In this document: piece by piece, positions 45,671 through 54,665 of the stretch
Position numbering within the stretch: the stretch's first letter is position 1
How the letters are laid out: the number at the start of each line of letters is the position of its first letter
Assembly (NCBI RefSeq): GCF_900099605.1
Contig: NZ_FNDK01000008.1
Location: 62,001-126,000 of the forward strand
Direction of reading: 5' to 3'
Source: Alteribacillus persepolensis
Lineage (GTDB): Bacteria > Bacillota > Bacilli > Bacillales > Marinococcaceae
DNA: 64,000 nucleotides
The notes under the pieces: generated by a model
What the model saw: only the letters and a program-made list of their open reading frames with translations
Database searches by the model: none
Told to the model about the DNA's origin: nothing
Translations under genes and position numbers: made by a program

Positions 45671-46756
45671 GTGAAAGCACCGACGAAAGTATGGACGTTA
45701 ATGTATAAAATTTATAAAGAAGTTATTCCTGAAGTACATCAGATTCTTGGGAGCTGGAAAAAAAGAGCAGAAGATATTCCAGATCCTGAACTGCGGGAGC
45801 ACGCACTTGGCAGTATCGATAAAAAAGCGTTTCATTGTGAAGGCGGCGGTGTGTATGCGCTGTTAACACGAAAGGAAAAACGCACGGATCTATTACAATT
45901 TATTGTTGCCTATCAGACAATTAGTGATTATTTGGACAGCTTATGTGACTGGAGCGACTCACAAGATCCAGAAGATTTCCGGCTGTTACATACATCGATG
46001 AAGCATGCCCTGGACCCAGATGCAAAAAATGACACGGACTATTACAAACTGCATCAAGCGCAAGATGACGGCGGGTATTTGAAAGAGTTGGTGGCAACGT
46101 GCCAAACGATGTTAAAAACGTTCCCTGGTTTTTCCCACGCCCAAGAGGAAATGGAAGAACTATCTGCATATTACAGAGATCTTCAAGTGTATAAACATGT
46201 GGCAAAAGAAGACAGAGAACCGCTTCTTCAAGATTGGTTCCAAAAATATAACAAGCGCTTGCCGGAAATGACTTGGTATGAGTTTGGTGCGTGTGCAGGT
46301 TCTACGCTGGGCATTTTCACGTTAGCTGCTTATGCATCAAGGTCACATATCGCCAATGTTCAGGCACAATCAATCAAACAGGCATATTTTCCATACGTGC
46401 AGGGGCTGCACATTTTGATGGATTATTTTATCGATCAAGAAGAAGATATCAGAGATGGGGAATTAAATTTTTGTGCGTATTATGAAGACGAAGAAACACT
46501 TGTCAAAAGGGTTCGCTATTTTAAAGAACAGGCGATGAAAAGTGTAGAGAAACTTCCAGACGCCACCTTCCATGCAATGATTATTAAAGGAGTAGTAGCG
46601 ATTTACTTAGCGGATGATAAAGTACAGACGAATCCGGCACTGAAAGCGACAGCCAATCGTTTTATCCGCTTCAGCGGCCTGCCGACTTTGTTTTTTTACG
46701 TTAACTCTTGGTGGGTATATCGACAAAAGACGAAGGAATTAGAAGGAGACGTGTAA
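45671..46756 (+). CDS. ytpB: Tetraprenyl-beta-curcumene synthase-like terpene cyclase YtpB
   Basis: 361-residue DUF2600 protein, founding member a class IB terpene synthase that turns C35 prenyl diphosphate into a sesquarterpene. Asp-rich DYLDSLCDWSDSQD near 95 and FIDQEEDIRDGELNF near 255 are the likely Mg2+/diphosphate sites. GTG follows AAGGAGGATCCTT. Products accumulate in spores of some Bacilli. Paired with ytpA. Confidence 0.92.
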   Translation: MKAPTKVWTLMYKIYKEVIPEVHQILGSWKKRAEDIPDPELREHALGSIDKKAFHCEGGGVYALLTRKEKRTDLLQFIVAYQTISDYLDSLCDWSDSQDPEDFRLLHTSMKHALDPDAKNDTDYYKLHQAQDDGGYLKELVATCQTMLKTFPGFSHAQEEMEELSAYYRDLQVYKHVAKEDREPLLQDWFQKYNKRLPEMTWYEFGACAGSTLGIFTLAAYASRSHIANVQAQSIKQAYFPYVQGLHILMDYFIDQEEDIRDGELNFCAYYEDEETLVKRVRYFKEQAMKSVEKLPDATFHAMIIKGVVAIYLADDKVQTNPALKATANRFIRFSGLPTLFFYVNSWWVYRQKTKELEGDV

Positions 46757-46769
46757 CAGGGACATAAAA

Positions 46770-46806
46770 AAGGAGATGGCTCAATGCTTGTGCCATCTTC
46801 CTTTGT
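46770..46806 (+). terminator. Terminator of ytpA-ytpB
   Basis: AAGGAGATGGC pairs with GCCATCTTCCTT with one mismatch, then TTGTG. Confidence 0.7.
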
Positions 46807-46810
46807 GTAC

Positions 46811-47368
46811 TTATTCTGCTTTTTCAACGACGGTCAATTTCCCTGTTTCAGGTGAAATAACAAGACCGTGCACGGGCGTATGTTCAGGAAGCAGTGGATG
46901 ACGTTTAATCATGTCCACACTGTGCTTTACATTTTCTTCTACATCTTCAAAGCCGCGCAGCCAGCGGTCAATGTCTACCCCCGCATAGGAAGCATCTTCT
47001 AACCTGGATAAATCAAGGCCTTTTTCTTTGGCTTTTGTATAGATAGCTTCTGAATGGAAGCCGGTCATGCCGCAGCCATAGTGGCCGACAACGGCAACTT
47101 CTTCGGCTTGCAGTTCATATAAAGCAACCAAAATACTTCTCATGATACTTCCGTACGGCTCTGTCACCATAGCACCGGCATTTTTTATAATCTTGGCATC
47201 ACCATTGGCCAGGTTCATGGCTTTTGGAAGCAGCTCCAGCAAACGTGTGTCCATGCACGTTAAAATCACGAGCTTTTTATTTGGAAATTTGCTCGTTTCA
47301 TAAGGTTTGTACTCGTTGTTTGCTACGAATGTTTCATTAAATTTTAGAATCGAGTCCATTGCAGACAT
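46811..47368 (-). CDS. ytiB: Beta-carbonic anhydrase-like YtiB
   Basis: 185 residues. Zinc ligands and catalytic Asp/Arg: C38, D40, R42 in LTCMDTRL, then H96 and C99 in VVGHYGCGM. NAGAMVTEPYGSIMRSI is the typical dimer region. CO2 hydration is the family reaction. ATG follows AAAGGGAGTGTGAAC. Converges with ytpB. Confidence 0.95.
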   Translation of the reverse strand: MSAMDSILKFNETFVANNEYKPYETSKFPNKKLVILTCMDTRLLELLPKAMNLANGDAKIIKNAGAMVTEPYGSIMRSILVALYELQAEEVAVVGHYGCGMTGFHSEAIYTKAKEKGLDLSRLEDASYAGVDIDRWLRGFEDVEENVKHSVDMIKRHPLLPEHTPVHGLVISPETGKLTVVEKAE

Positions 47369-47460
47369 GTTTGTTCACACTCCCTTTCTCTTAAAAATAG
47401 TGTCTGAAAAGTTTGTTAATATGTCAAGGGAAAAGAAGAAAGACGCAAAAAAACTGCGCT

Positions 47461-48033
47461 TTACTTCTTTTCCATGGCGATAATATAAGGTGGATTGTTT
47501 TGTTGGTTAATAAATTCGTAACGCAGAACGTGGACGATTTGCTGATTGAGCTGGCTGGCATAGGATTCTAATGCCTGTTTTTCCTTTTTGCCTTCTTCAT
47601 GACCGTGATAAATAACAAGAACGATACAGGAGCCGCTTGGCATGATAGAAAGCAAAGAGTTTACTGCTTGTATCGTTGTATCTCCGGTCGTCGTAATTGT
47701 TTTATCACCTTTCGGCAAGTAGCCGAGATTAAATACAGCAGCTTTTAAAAACGGATATTCTTCAGCCGGTATATAGGAAGCAGCATGCTCATGACTATCT
47801 AATATAAACGATACACGGTCTGCAAGCTGCTGTTCTTGTAATTTTTGCATCGTATTTTGTTTTGCTTTTTCTTGAATATCAAAACTATATACTTTTCCGT
47901 TACTGCCTGCAGTTTGGGCGAGGTAGAGTGTATCATTGCCGTTTCCTGCTGTAGCGTCAATGGCGACAGAGCCGGTTGTGACAAAACGGTCAATGATTTC
48001 GCGGACAAATGGGAGGATGCCTGGGAGAATCAT
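47461..48033 (-). CDS. ytqB: tRNA methyltransferase YtqB (MnmM)
   Basis: 190-residue Rossmann methyltransferase: SAM site VAIDATAGNGNDTLYLAQ, then FDIQEKA and FNLGYLPKGDK. YtqB was reported as MnmM, which methylates nm5U to mnm5U at tRNA wobble position 34. Overlaps ytqA by 4 bases (ATGA), so the pair is coupled. Confidence 0.93.
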   Translation of the reverse strand: MILPGILPFVREIIDRFVTTGSVAIDATAGNGNDTLYLAQTAGSNGKVYSFDIQEKAKQNTMQKLQEQQLADRVSFILDSHEHAASYIPAEEYPFLKAAVFNLGYLPKGDKTITTTGDTTIQAVNSLLSIMPSGSCIVLVIYHGHEEGKKEKQALESYASQLNQQIVHVLRYEFINQQNNPPYIIAMEKK

Positions 48034-48998
48034 TTTACAGAGGCTGCAGCAGGCTCAAAAAATTTTCCCTGCCAGCTGTTTCTGTTTTTTAGTTCGGCAT
48101 CGATAGCGTTTAATACTTCCCATTTATTCAAACTCCACATTGGACCAATCATTAAGTCAGCTGGTCCGTCGCCGGTCAGGCGGTGAACCACCATTTCAGG
48201 CGGCAGTACTTCGAGCTGGTCGGCTACGAGGCTGACGTATTCGTCTTTGTCCATTAAATCAACCATGCCTTTTTCATACTGCTTGACCATTGGTGTACGC
48301 TTTAATAAATGCAAGAGGTGGATTTTCACGCCTTGTACATCTAACTTTGCGACTTCTTGAGCTGTTTCTTTCATCATATCATGAGATTCGAGCGGAAGAC
48401 CGTTAATGATGTGAGAACAAATGCGAATGCCGTGTTTGCGCAGCTTTGCAACTCCTTCTTTATAACACTCATAGTCATGTGCTCTATTAATAATCATGGC
48501 GGTTCGTTCATGAACGGTTTGCAAACCAAGCTCCACCCACAAATACGTACGTTCATTTAACTCAGCAAGGTATTCCACAACATCGTCTGGAAGACAATCT
48601 GGTCTTGTTGCGATGGCGAGTCCAACGACATCTTCTTGTTGAAGAATGACTTCAAACAATTCCCGAAGCTCTTCTACAGGAGCATACGTGTTGCTGAAAG
48701 CTTGAAAATATCCAATATATTTTCCGTTTTTCCACTTTTTGTGCATTCTGTTTTTTATTGTGTGAAATTGGGTGACGAGATCATCTTTTCGATCACCGGC
48801 AAAATCTCCTGAACCGCGTTCGGAACAAAACGTACAGCCGCCTGAAGCTACTTTTCCATCACGATTTGGGCAGTCAAAACCGGCATCTAAAGGTATTTTA
48901 AAGATTTTTTCTCCAAATTGCTGGCGTAAATGGTAATTCCATGTATGGTAACGCTTTTCTCCCCACAGCGCGGAGGTGTCTTGATTAGACTGAAGCAT
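48030..48998 (-). CDS. ytqA: Radical SAM enzyme YtqA (MnmL)
   Basis: 322-residue radical SAM protein of TIGR01212 type. The cluster cysteines are C43, C55 and C58 (spacing 11 then 2), an atypical loop usual in this family. YtqA was reported as MnmL, converting cmnm5U to nm5U in tRNA before YtqB methylates it. ATG 48998 follows AAGGAGAGATAAATT. First gene of the ytqA-ytqB pair. Confidence 0.94.
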   Translation of the reverse strand: MLQSNQDTSALWGEKRYHTWNYHLRQQFGEKIFKIPLDAGFDCPNRDGKVASGGCTFCSERGSGDFAGDRKDDLVTQFHTIKNRMHKKWKNGKYIGYFQAFSNTYAPVEELRELFEVILQQEDVVGLAIATRPDCLPDDVVEYLAELNERTYLWVELGLQTVHERTAMIINRAHDYECYKEGVAKLRKHGIRICSHIINGLPLESHDMMKETAQEVAKLDVQGVKIHLLHLLKRTPMVKQYEKGMVDLMDKDEYVSLVADQLEVLPPEMVVHRLTGDGPADLMIGPMWSLNKWEVLNAIDAELKNRNSWQGKFFEPAAASVK

Positions 48999-49211
48999 AA
49001 TTTATCTCTCCTTAAGGACTTCACTTTATCATTTGGCCGCTGCTCTGTATTTTAGCACGTTCCAAGCCAAATTCCCAAATGTACGTGTGTTCATGGTTTA
49101 ATAGAAAATACTTACAGGGAAAGTGAGAAAAGGGTTATACAAACATGGGACAGATGGCAAGAATGGTAGAAAAAAGTCTGTAATCTTTTGGCTCGAAAGC
49201 CCGTTAAAGGC
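48999..49211. other. Divergent gap between ytqA and the leuS promoters
   Basis: No gene. It must hold the ytqA promoter; no consensus match was clear enough to place it. Confidence 0.4.
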
Positions 49212-49276
49212 TTGACATCAAAATAGGAAATTCATAAAATATCAAGTATTGACAGAAATTTTGAACGAACGATAAT
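49212..49276 (+). promoter_or_regulatory. Two tandem promoters of the leuS leader
   Basis: P1: TTGACA (49212-49217), 17-base spacer, TAAAAT (49235-49240). P2: TTGACA (49249-49254), 16-base spacer, GATAAT (49271-49276). Both give a transcript with the full T-box. Confidence 0.75.
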
Positions 49277-49299
49277 GATAACGTGTAAAAACATAGAGA

Positions 49300-49562
49300 A
49301 GGATTAGTAACGGTGTTGCCGGGGGACAGAGAGCTAGCGGTTGGTGGAAGCTAGACGAAGGCAGCCGTGAACTCCCCTTTTAGTTGCAAAGGAGAACCTG
49401 GTCTGCGCACAAGTATTCTTTGCCGTTGGTCTGCGTTATGGACAGTAAGAGTGGGCATGCTGGTTTGTAAAAGCATGCCAATCAGGGTGGTACCGCGGGA
49501 TATTACATGAAGTTGAAAACCTCTCGTCCCTAATAAACATTGGTAGGGGTGGGAGGTTTTTC
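49300..49562 (+). ncRNA. T-box leader of leuS
   Basis: The T-box core AGGGTGGTACCGCGG is at 49484-49498; its TGGT complements the ACCA end of tRNA-Leu (discriminator A). Stem III is GGCATGC/GCATGCC at 49454-49479. The specifier region at about 49368-49376 reads GAACTCC, with CTC (Leu) as specifier codon. The terminator AAAACCTC...GAGGTTTT (49516-49560) with TTTTTC closes it. Uncharged tRNA-Leu lets leuS be read. Confidence 0.95.
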
Positions 49563-49572
49563 ATGTTATGCT

Positions 49573-49628
49573 AGTAAAAAAACAGCATCTCTATCACTAG
49601 TACGGTGATACGGATGCAGCGTTTTTCT
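49573..49628 (+). terminator. Second terminator-like hairpin between T-box and leuS
   Basis: GCATCTCTATCAC pairs with GTGATACGGATGC around a short loop with a 2-base internal mismatch; A-run before, CGTTTTTC after. It lies between the T-box terminator and leuS, 100 bases before the gene. Confidence 0.6.
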
Positions 49629-49719
49629 TATGACACCCGTCAAAAAGAGATAGATACACGCTTTTGCGAAAGCATAAGGTGGTACACTGCATCGATTAGG
49701 ATGAAGGAGGTTACAGAAG

Positions 49720-52137
49720 ATGGCGTTTTCTCATAAAGACATAGAAAAAAAGTGGCAGCGATATTGGGAAGAAAATAAAACATTTAAAACGTCAGATGAG
49801 CCTGGGGAAGGACCGGACTTTTATGCATTAGACATGTTTCCATATCCATCGGGTTCTGGTCTTCACGTTGGCCATCCGGAAGGCTATACGGCGACTGATA
49901 TATTGGCACGTATGAAACGAATGCAAGGCTATAATGTCTTACATCCAATGGGATGGGACGCATTTGGTCTGCCGGCGGAACAATTTGCTTTAGATACTGG
50001 AAAGCATCCGCGTGAATTCACACAAGCAAACATTGAAACATTTAAGCGGCAAATTAAATCGTTAGGTTTTTCTTACGATTGGGATCGTGAAATTAATACA
50101 ACCGATCCAAACTATTACAAATGGACACAATGGATATTTTTACAACTGTACAATAAAGGTCTTGCTTACATGGATGAGGTTGCTGTTAACTGGTGTCCGG
50201 CGTTAGGGACGGTCCTTGCGAATGAAGAAGTAATTGACGGTGTGAGTGAGCGAGGGGGGCATCCAGTAGAACGCCGTCCAATGAAACAGTGGATGTTGAA
50301 AATTACCGAATATGCTGATCGTCTGCTTGAGGATTTAGAAGAACTGGACTGGCCGGAGAGCGTTAAGGATATGCAGCGCAACTGGATTGGCCGTTCAGAA
50401 GGGGCAGATGTTTACTTTAGCATCGATGGCACCGATGAAACGTTTACGGTATTTACGACTCGTCCAGACACGCTGTTTGGTGCAACGTACTGTGTTTTTG
50501 CTCCAGAACATGAACTGGTGGACAAAATTGTAACAGAAGAGCAAAAAGAGGCAGTAGAAGCGTATAAACGAGAAGTTGGTACAAAGAGTGATCTAGAACG
50601 TACTGAGCTGCAAAAAGAGAAAACGGGTGTGTTTACCGGAGCATATGCTATTAACCCGGCGAATGGAGAAAAACTCCCGATTTGGATAGCTGATTATGTT
50701 CTTGTAAGTTACGGAAGCGGTGCGATTATGGCCGTTCCTGGACACGATGAACGTGACTATGAGTTTGCACAAGCGTTTGACCTTCCTATTGTTGAAGTGG
50801 TAGAAGGCGGAGATATTGAAAAAGAAGCATACACAGAAGATGGACCGCACGTTCATTCTGACTTTTTAAATGGCTTGTATACGGAAGAAGCAATTACCGC
50901 AATGATTGATAAGTTAGAAGAAGAAGGAAAAGGCAAAAAGCAAGTGACGTACCGTCTGCGCGATTGGCTCTTCAGCCGCCAGCGTTACTGGGGAGAGCCG
51001 ATTCCAATCATTCATTGGGAAGACGGAACGATGGCGCCGGTTCCAGAAGATGAACTTCCGCTTGAACTTCCTGAGATGGATGAATTTAAACCATCGGGAA
51101 CAGGAGAATCTCCGCTTGCAAACGCGTCAGAATGGCTGGAAGTGACCGATCCAAAAACCGGTATGAAAGGCCGTCGTGAAACAAATACGATGCCGCAATG
51201 GGCTGGCAGCTGCTGGTACTTCTTGCGTTTTATCGACCCGGATAACGATGAGATGTTAGCCGATGAAGAAAAGTTACGGCGCTGGCTGCCGGTAGATATT
51301 TATATCGGTGGAGCAGAGCATGCTGTCTTGCATTTGTTGTATGCCCGTTTCTGGCACAAAGTGTTGTATGACCTTGGTGTTGTCCCAACAAAAGAGCCAT
51401 TCCAGCGTTTGTATAACCAAGGAATGATTCTTGGAGAAAACAATGAAAAGATGAGTAAGTCCAAAGGCAATGTTGTCAATCCAGATGACATTTTAGAATC
51501 ACATGGAGCCGATACACTTCGTCTGTATGAAATGTTTATGGGACCGTTAGATGCATCGGTTGCCTGGTCAGAAAATGGTCTTGATGGAGCACGCCGGTTT
51601 TTAGACAGAGTATGGCGCTTATACACCGAAGACAATAACTTATCATCTGCGATTAAAGATGCAGATGGTACAAAAGATTTTGCCCGTACGTATCATCAAA
51701 CAGTACAGCGCGTAACCGATGATTTCACAAATCTTCGTTTTAATACAGGCATCAGTCAGTTGATGGTGTTTGTGAACGAAGCATATAAACAAGATGAGCT
51801 TCCGCGTAAATACATGAAAGGGTTCATTAAATTGCTTTCTCCAGTGGCGCCTCACATAGCAGAAGAAATCTGGGAGCTGTTAGGCCAAGAAGAAACCATT
51901 GCTTATGCGTCGTGGCCGGAATATGACGAGAGTATGCTTGTTGAAGATGAAATCGAAATCGTTCTTCAGGTGAACGGAAAAGTTCGTGCAAAAGCGGTCG
52001 TTCCAAAAGATGCAGAAAAAGAGCAAATGGAAGCAATTGCAAAAGAGAATGAAAAAGTCCAGGAAGAAATTGATGGCAAAACAGTTCGCAAAATTATTGC
52101 CGTTCCTGGAAAACTGGTAAATATCGTGGCAAATTAA
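49720..52137 (+). CDS. leuS: Leucyl-tRNA synthetase
   Basis: 805-residue class I synthetase charging tRNA-Leu. HIGH motif variant HVGHPEGY near residue 49, KMSKSKGN near 575, and the editing (CP1) domain at about 225-420 with [13 protein letters not shown] and VPGHDERD, where misacylated tRNA is cleared. ATG 49720 follows GAAGGAGGTTACAGAAG. Controlled by the T-box upstream; strong terminator after. Confidence 0.98.
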   Translation: MAFSHKDIEKKWQRYWEENKTFKTSDEPGEGPDFYALDMFPYPSGSGLHVGHPEGYTATDILARMKRMQGYNVLHPMGWDAFGLPAEQFALDTGKHPREFTQANIETFKRQIKSLGFSYDWDREINTTDPNYYKWTQWIFLQLYNKGLAYMDEVAVNWCPALGTVLANEEVIDGVSERGGHPVERRPMKQWMLKITEYADRLLEDLEELDWPESVKDMQRNWIGRSEGADVYFSIDGTDETFTVFTTRPDTLFGATYCVFAPEHELVDKIVTEEQKEAVEAYKREVGTKSDLERTELQKEKTGVFTGAYAINPANGEKLPIWIADYVLVSYGSGAIMAVPGHDERDYEFAQAFDLPIVEVVEGGDIEKEAYTEDGPHVHSDFLNGLYTEEAITAMIDKLEEEGKGKKQVTYRLRDWLFSRQRYWGEPIPIIHWEDGTMAPVPEDELPLELPEMDEFKPSGTGESPLANASEWLEVTDPKTGMKGRRETNTMPQWAGSCWYFLRFIDPDNDEMLADEEKLRRWLPVDIYIGGAEHAVLHLLYARFWHKVLYDLGVVPTKEPFQRLYNQGMILGENNEKMSKSKGNVVNPDDILESHGADTLRLYEMFMGPLDASVAWSENGLDGARRFLDRVWRLYTEDNNLSSAIKDADGTKDFARTYHQTVQRVTDDFTNLRFNTGISQLMVFVNEAYKQDELPRKYMKGFIKLLSPVAPHIAEEIWELLGQEETIAYASWPEYDESMLVEDEIEIVLQVNGKVRAKAVVPKDAEKEQMEAIAKENEKVQEEIDGKTVRKIIAVPGKLVNIVAN

Positions 52138-52168
52138 AGCACGAAGATTATTTTATGCGGGGAAGAGA

Positions 52169-52203
52169 AACGAGCTGTGATGGATGTTCACAGCTCGTTT
52201 TTT
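52169..52203 (+). terminator. Terminator of leuS
   Basis: AACGAGCTGTGA (52169-52180) pairs with TCACAGCTCGTT (52188-52199), then TTTT. Confidence 0.92.
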
Positions 52204-52461
52204 ATAATGGTTGCTTTTTTTACATGGACAGGAAAGTAAAGCCTGTCGGCATGAGAGAATAATGGAGGCTGCCTATATGCGGCGTTTCGCTTGAACACTT
52301 GGTGTTGGACAAGCTTCCTTTACACGTTAAGAAGGTGGCTGGTATAAAAATGGAGCTTCTGTTTTTTGAATTTTTTGTGACTTTTATTATATTAATATCT
52401 GTGCGAACTATATATTGCCTATGTTTTAGGTACCTTTTTGTTTGACAGAGCAGATTGTTCC

Positions 52462-52732
52462 TGTGGATATTTTCTAAAGATGAAAAAATCACTTAATGTA
52501 AATATTGACGAACGTATGTGTTTGTGCATAAACTTGTGTATAACTTTAATTTTGTGCACAAGTATGTGTATAACAATCATATTTATTCACAATTAAAATG
52601 AAAGCGTTTTTAAAAGCTGTGGATACAAGGTTTGTTTTCCACAATTGGAGAAGTGACTTATCCACATTATGTGGAGATATCCAAGTGTGATTTTTCTGCT
52701 GCTGATTTTCCTGCACTGTATCCTGTGGAAAA
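52462..52732. promoter_or_regulatory. DnaA-box cluster between leuS and ytfP
   Basis: Five perfect DnaA boxes (TTATNCACA or its inverse): TGTGCATAA 52523-52531, TGTGTATAA 52535-52543 and 52565-52573, TTATTCACA 52583-52591, TTATCCACA 52658-52666. Five more with one mismatch: 52462, 52553, 52618, 52635, 52724 (the last inside ytfP). Box starts 52523, 52535, 52553, 52565, 52583 are spaced 12, 18, 12, 18 bases, and 52523-52552 and 52553-52582 are an imperfect 30-base direct repeat. No ORF and no promoter need here: the genes converge. It may titrate DnaA or regulate replication. There is no dnaA or dnaN in the window, so it is not the ordinary oriC. Confidence 0.75.
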
Positions 52733-53947
52733 GGCGCATGTAATATTGAACCCTCCCGTATAAGCGTGAATATCCAGAATTTCTCCACAAAAGTAGAGCC
52801 CTTCGGTGAATTTGGATTCCATCGTTTTAGGATAAATTTCTTTAATAGATACACCGCCGCCGGTAACAAATGCATCTTCTATCGACAAAGTGCCATCCGC
52901 CTTAAATTGAAAATTCGTTAGTAACTCTGCTAATTTGCGCAGCTTCTCATTAGATGTCTCTCGCAGTGCAAGAGAGGCATCCAAGTCAGTTTTTTCGAAA
53001 AAGAAATGCAGCAGACGCTCCGCCGCTAAATGTTTGAGAGCGTTTTTACATGCTTTTGCTCCATCTTGCTTTTTGTGCTGAACAAGTTGTTGGAATAAGG
53101 TTTCTGCTTTTTCATCCGGATAAAGAGAAAGTCCCAGCGTGACAGAGTCACTGTTTTTCTTTTTCAGTGCTTTGACAACGAACTGGCTGCAGCGAAGAGC
53201 GATGGGACCAGAAACGCCAAAATGGGTAAACACCATGCCGCCGCGATGTGTCACGATTGGCTTTCCCTTTGCGTTATAAACACGCAAAGCCGCGTCTTGA
53301 AGAGAAAGTCCTTGCAGGCGTTTTTCTTTGATAAATGTTTCACTAGAGGTGATGGGGACTTCCGTTGGGTATAACTCGGTAATAGTATGTCCAGCTGCTT
53401 CGGCCCAAGGATAGCCATCCCCTGTACTGCCAGTATGAGGGACAGACTTCCCTCCGGTTGCTACAATGACGGTATCAGAGGTAATAGTTTCTTCTCCTTC
53501 TATCGTGATTCCGCTTGCTTTTCCTTTCTTTATGACAAGAGAAGTAACATGCGTTTGTAATTTGGTTTTTACACCAAGTTCTTCCATTTTATTTAATAGA
53601 GTTCTTACAACCGTCACTGCTTTATCATTAACGGGAAACATCCTGCCCATATCCTCTTCTTTTAATGCAATCCCCATGTTTTCAAAAAAGTCAATGATAT
53701 CTTCATTGTTGAAAATAGAAAAAGGACTGTACATAAATTTCCCGTTACCCGGAATATGAGTAATTAATTCCTTAAGTTCCATGCGGTTCGTAACATTGCA
53801 GCGGCCGCCGCCAGAAATAGCTAACTTTCGTCCTAATTTTTTACCTTTGTCTACAACGAGGACACGTGCACCGTGTTCAGCGGAAGCGACAGCTGCCATT
53901 AACCCAGCTGGTCCGCCGCCGATAATAATCACATCATAATCATTCAT
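52667..53947 (-). CDS. ytfP: HI0933-family FAD-dependent oxidoreductase YtfP
   Basis: 426-residue flavoprotein: FAD motif [22 protein letters not shown], then [10 protein letters not shown], the family signature, [17 protein letters not shown] near 160, [15 protein letters not shown], and the C-terminal [30 protein letters not shown]. Substrate unknown (related to BaiN/aminoacetone oxidase names). The stop codon abuts a perfect DnaA box. Converges with leuS. Confidence 0.94.
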   Translation of the reverse strand: MNDYDVIIIGGGPAGLMAAVASAEHGARVLVVDKGKKLGRKLAISGGGRCNVTNRMELKELITHIPGNGKFMYSPFSIFNNEDIIDFFENMGIALKEEDMGRMFPVNDKAVTVVRTLLNKMEELGVKTKLQTHVTSLVIKKGKASGITIEGEETITSDTVIVATGGKSVPHTGSTGDGYPWAEAAGHTITELYPTEVPITSSETFIKEKRLQGLSLQDAALRVYNAKGKPIVTHRGGMVFTHFGVSGPIALRCSQFVVKALKKKNSDSVTLGLSLYPDEKAETLFQQLVQHKKQDGAKACKNALKHLAAERLLHFFFEKTDLDASLALRETSNEKLRKLAELLTNFQFKADGTLSIEDAFVTGGGVSIKEIYPKTMESKFTEGLYFCGEILDIHAYTGGFNITCAFSTGYSAGKSAAEKSHLDIST

Positions 53948-54101
53948 TTACTTTCCCTGCCTTACGTTTGTGTCTCTGTTATTCCTATGATTTATCTTTT
54001 CCACAAAAGGGAAAACAATAACGTCGTATGGGAATGTGCTAAACTGAACTTATCATAACAAACAATATGGTATACAGACGAGAAAAAAGGAGGAGAAGGC
54101 T

Positions 54102-54506
54102 GTGTTACGCAAAATAAACATTGAAACAATAACACATGACGCTTTTATTGATGTGACAGATGAGGTGCGGCGTTGCATGAAAGAGGAAGGTTTTGAAAAT
54201 GGTATCATTATTGTGTATTGCCCGCATACGACAGCAGGAATAACAATCAATGAGAATGCGGATCCGGATGTGAAACGTGATATGCTGATGCGCTTAGCTG
54301 AAGTGTATCCGTGGGAACACACTCATGATAAGCATGCAGAAGGGAACACCGCGGCACACTTAAAAGCAAGCACGGTAGGAATCTCCCAAACAGTGATTGC
54401 GGCAAATGGTGACATCATTCTGGGCACGTGGCAGGGCATTTATTTTTGTGAATTTGACGGGCCGAGAAACCGTACGATGTATATAAAAGGAATGGCAGAT
54501 AAATAG
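54102..54506 (+). CDS. yugU: YjbQ-family (UPF0047) protein YugU
   Basis: 134-residue protein of the YjbQ family: IIIVYCPHTTAGITINENADPDVKRD, HAEGNTAAHLKAS and the C-terminal LGTWQGIYFCEFDGPRNRTM with conserved His and Glu. Some homologues have weak thiamine-phosphate synthase activity; the true role is unknown. GTG 54102 follows GGAGGAGAAGG. Confidence 0.94.
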   Translation: MLRKINIETITHDAFIDVTDEVRRCMKEEGFENGIIIVYCPHTTAGITINENADPDVKRDMLMRLAEVYPWEHTHDKHAEGNTAAHLKASTVGISQTVIAANGDIILGTWQGIYFCEFDGPRNRTMYIKGMADK

Positions 54507-54665
54507 TTGGAACTGTCCCTGTAGCGGGGCAGTTTCTTGCATAAGAGGAGACGAATCAATGTTTCGTCACATTCTGCATTTCCTAAGAGAAGATTATCAA
54601 GATTAGATATGATAAAATTTCCTAGAAGCATCAGTGATGAACGTTAAGTTATTGGAGATGAACAT

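Noticed and set aside
52220-52492. 90-codon minus-strand frame beside the DnaA-box region
   Set aside because: No ribosome site, no domain, basic and AT-driven composition; the region is better explained by terminator and DnaA boxes.
52462-52732. Possibility that the DnaA-box cluster is the chromosome origin
   Set aside because: dnaA, dnaN, rpmH and gyr genes that flank oriC in Bacilli are not here; the flanks are leuS and ytfP.
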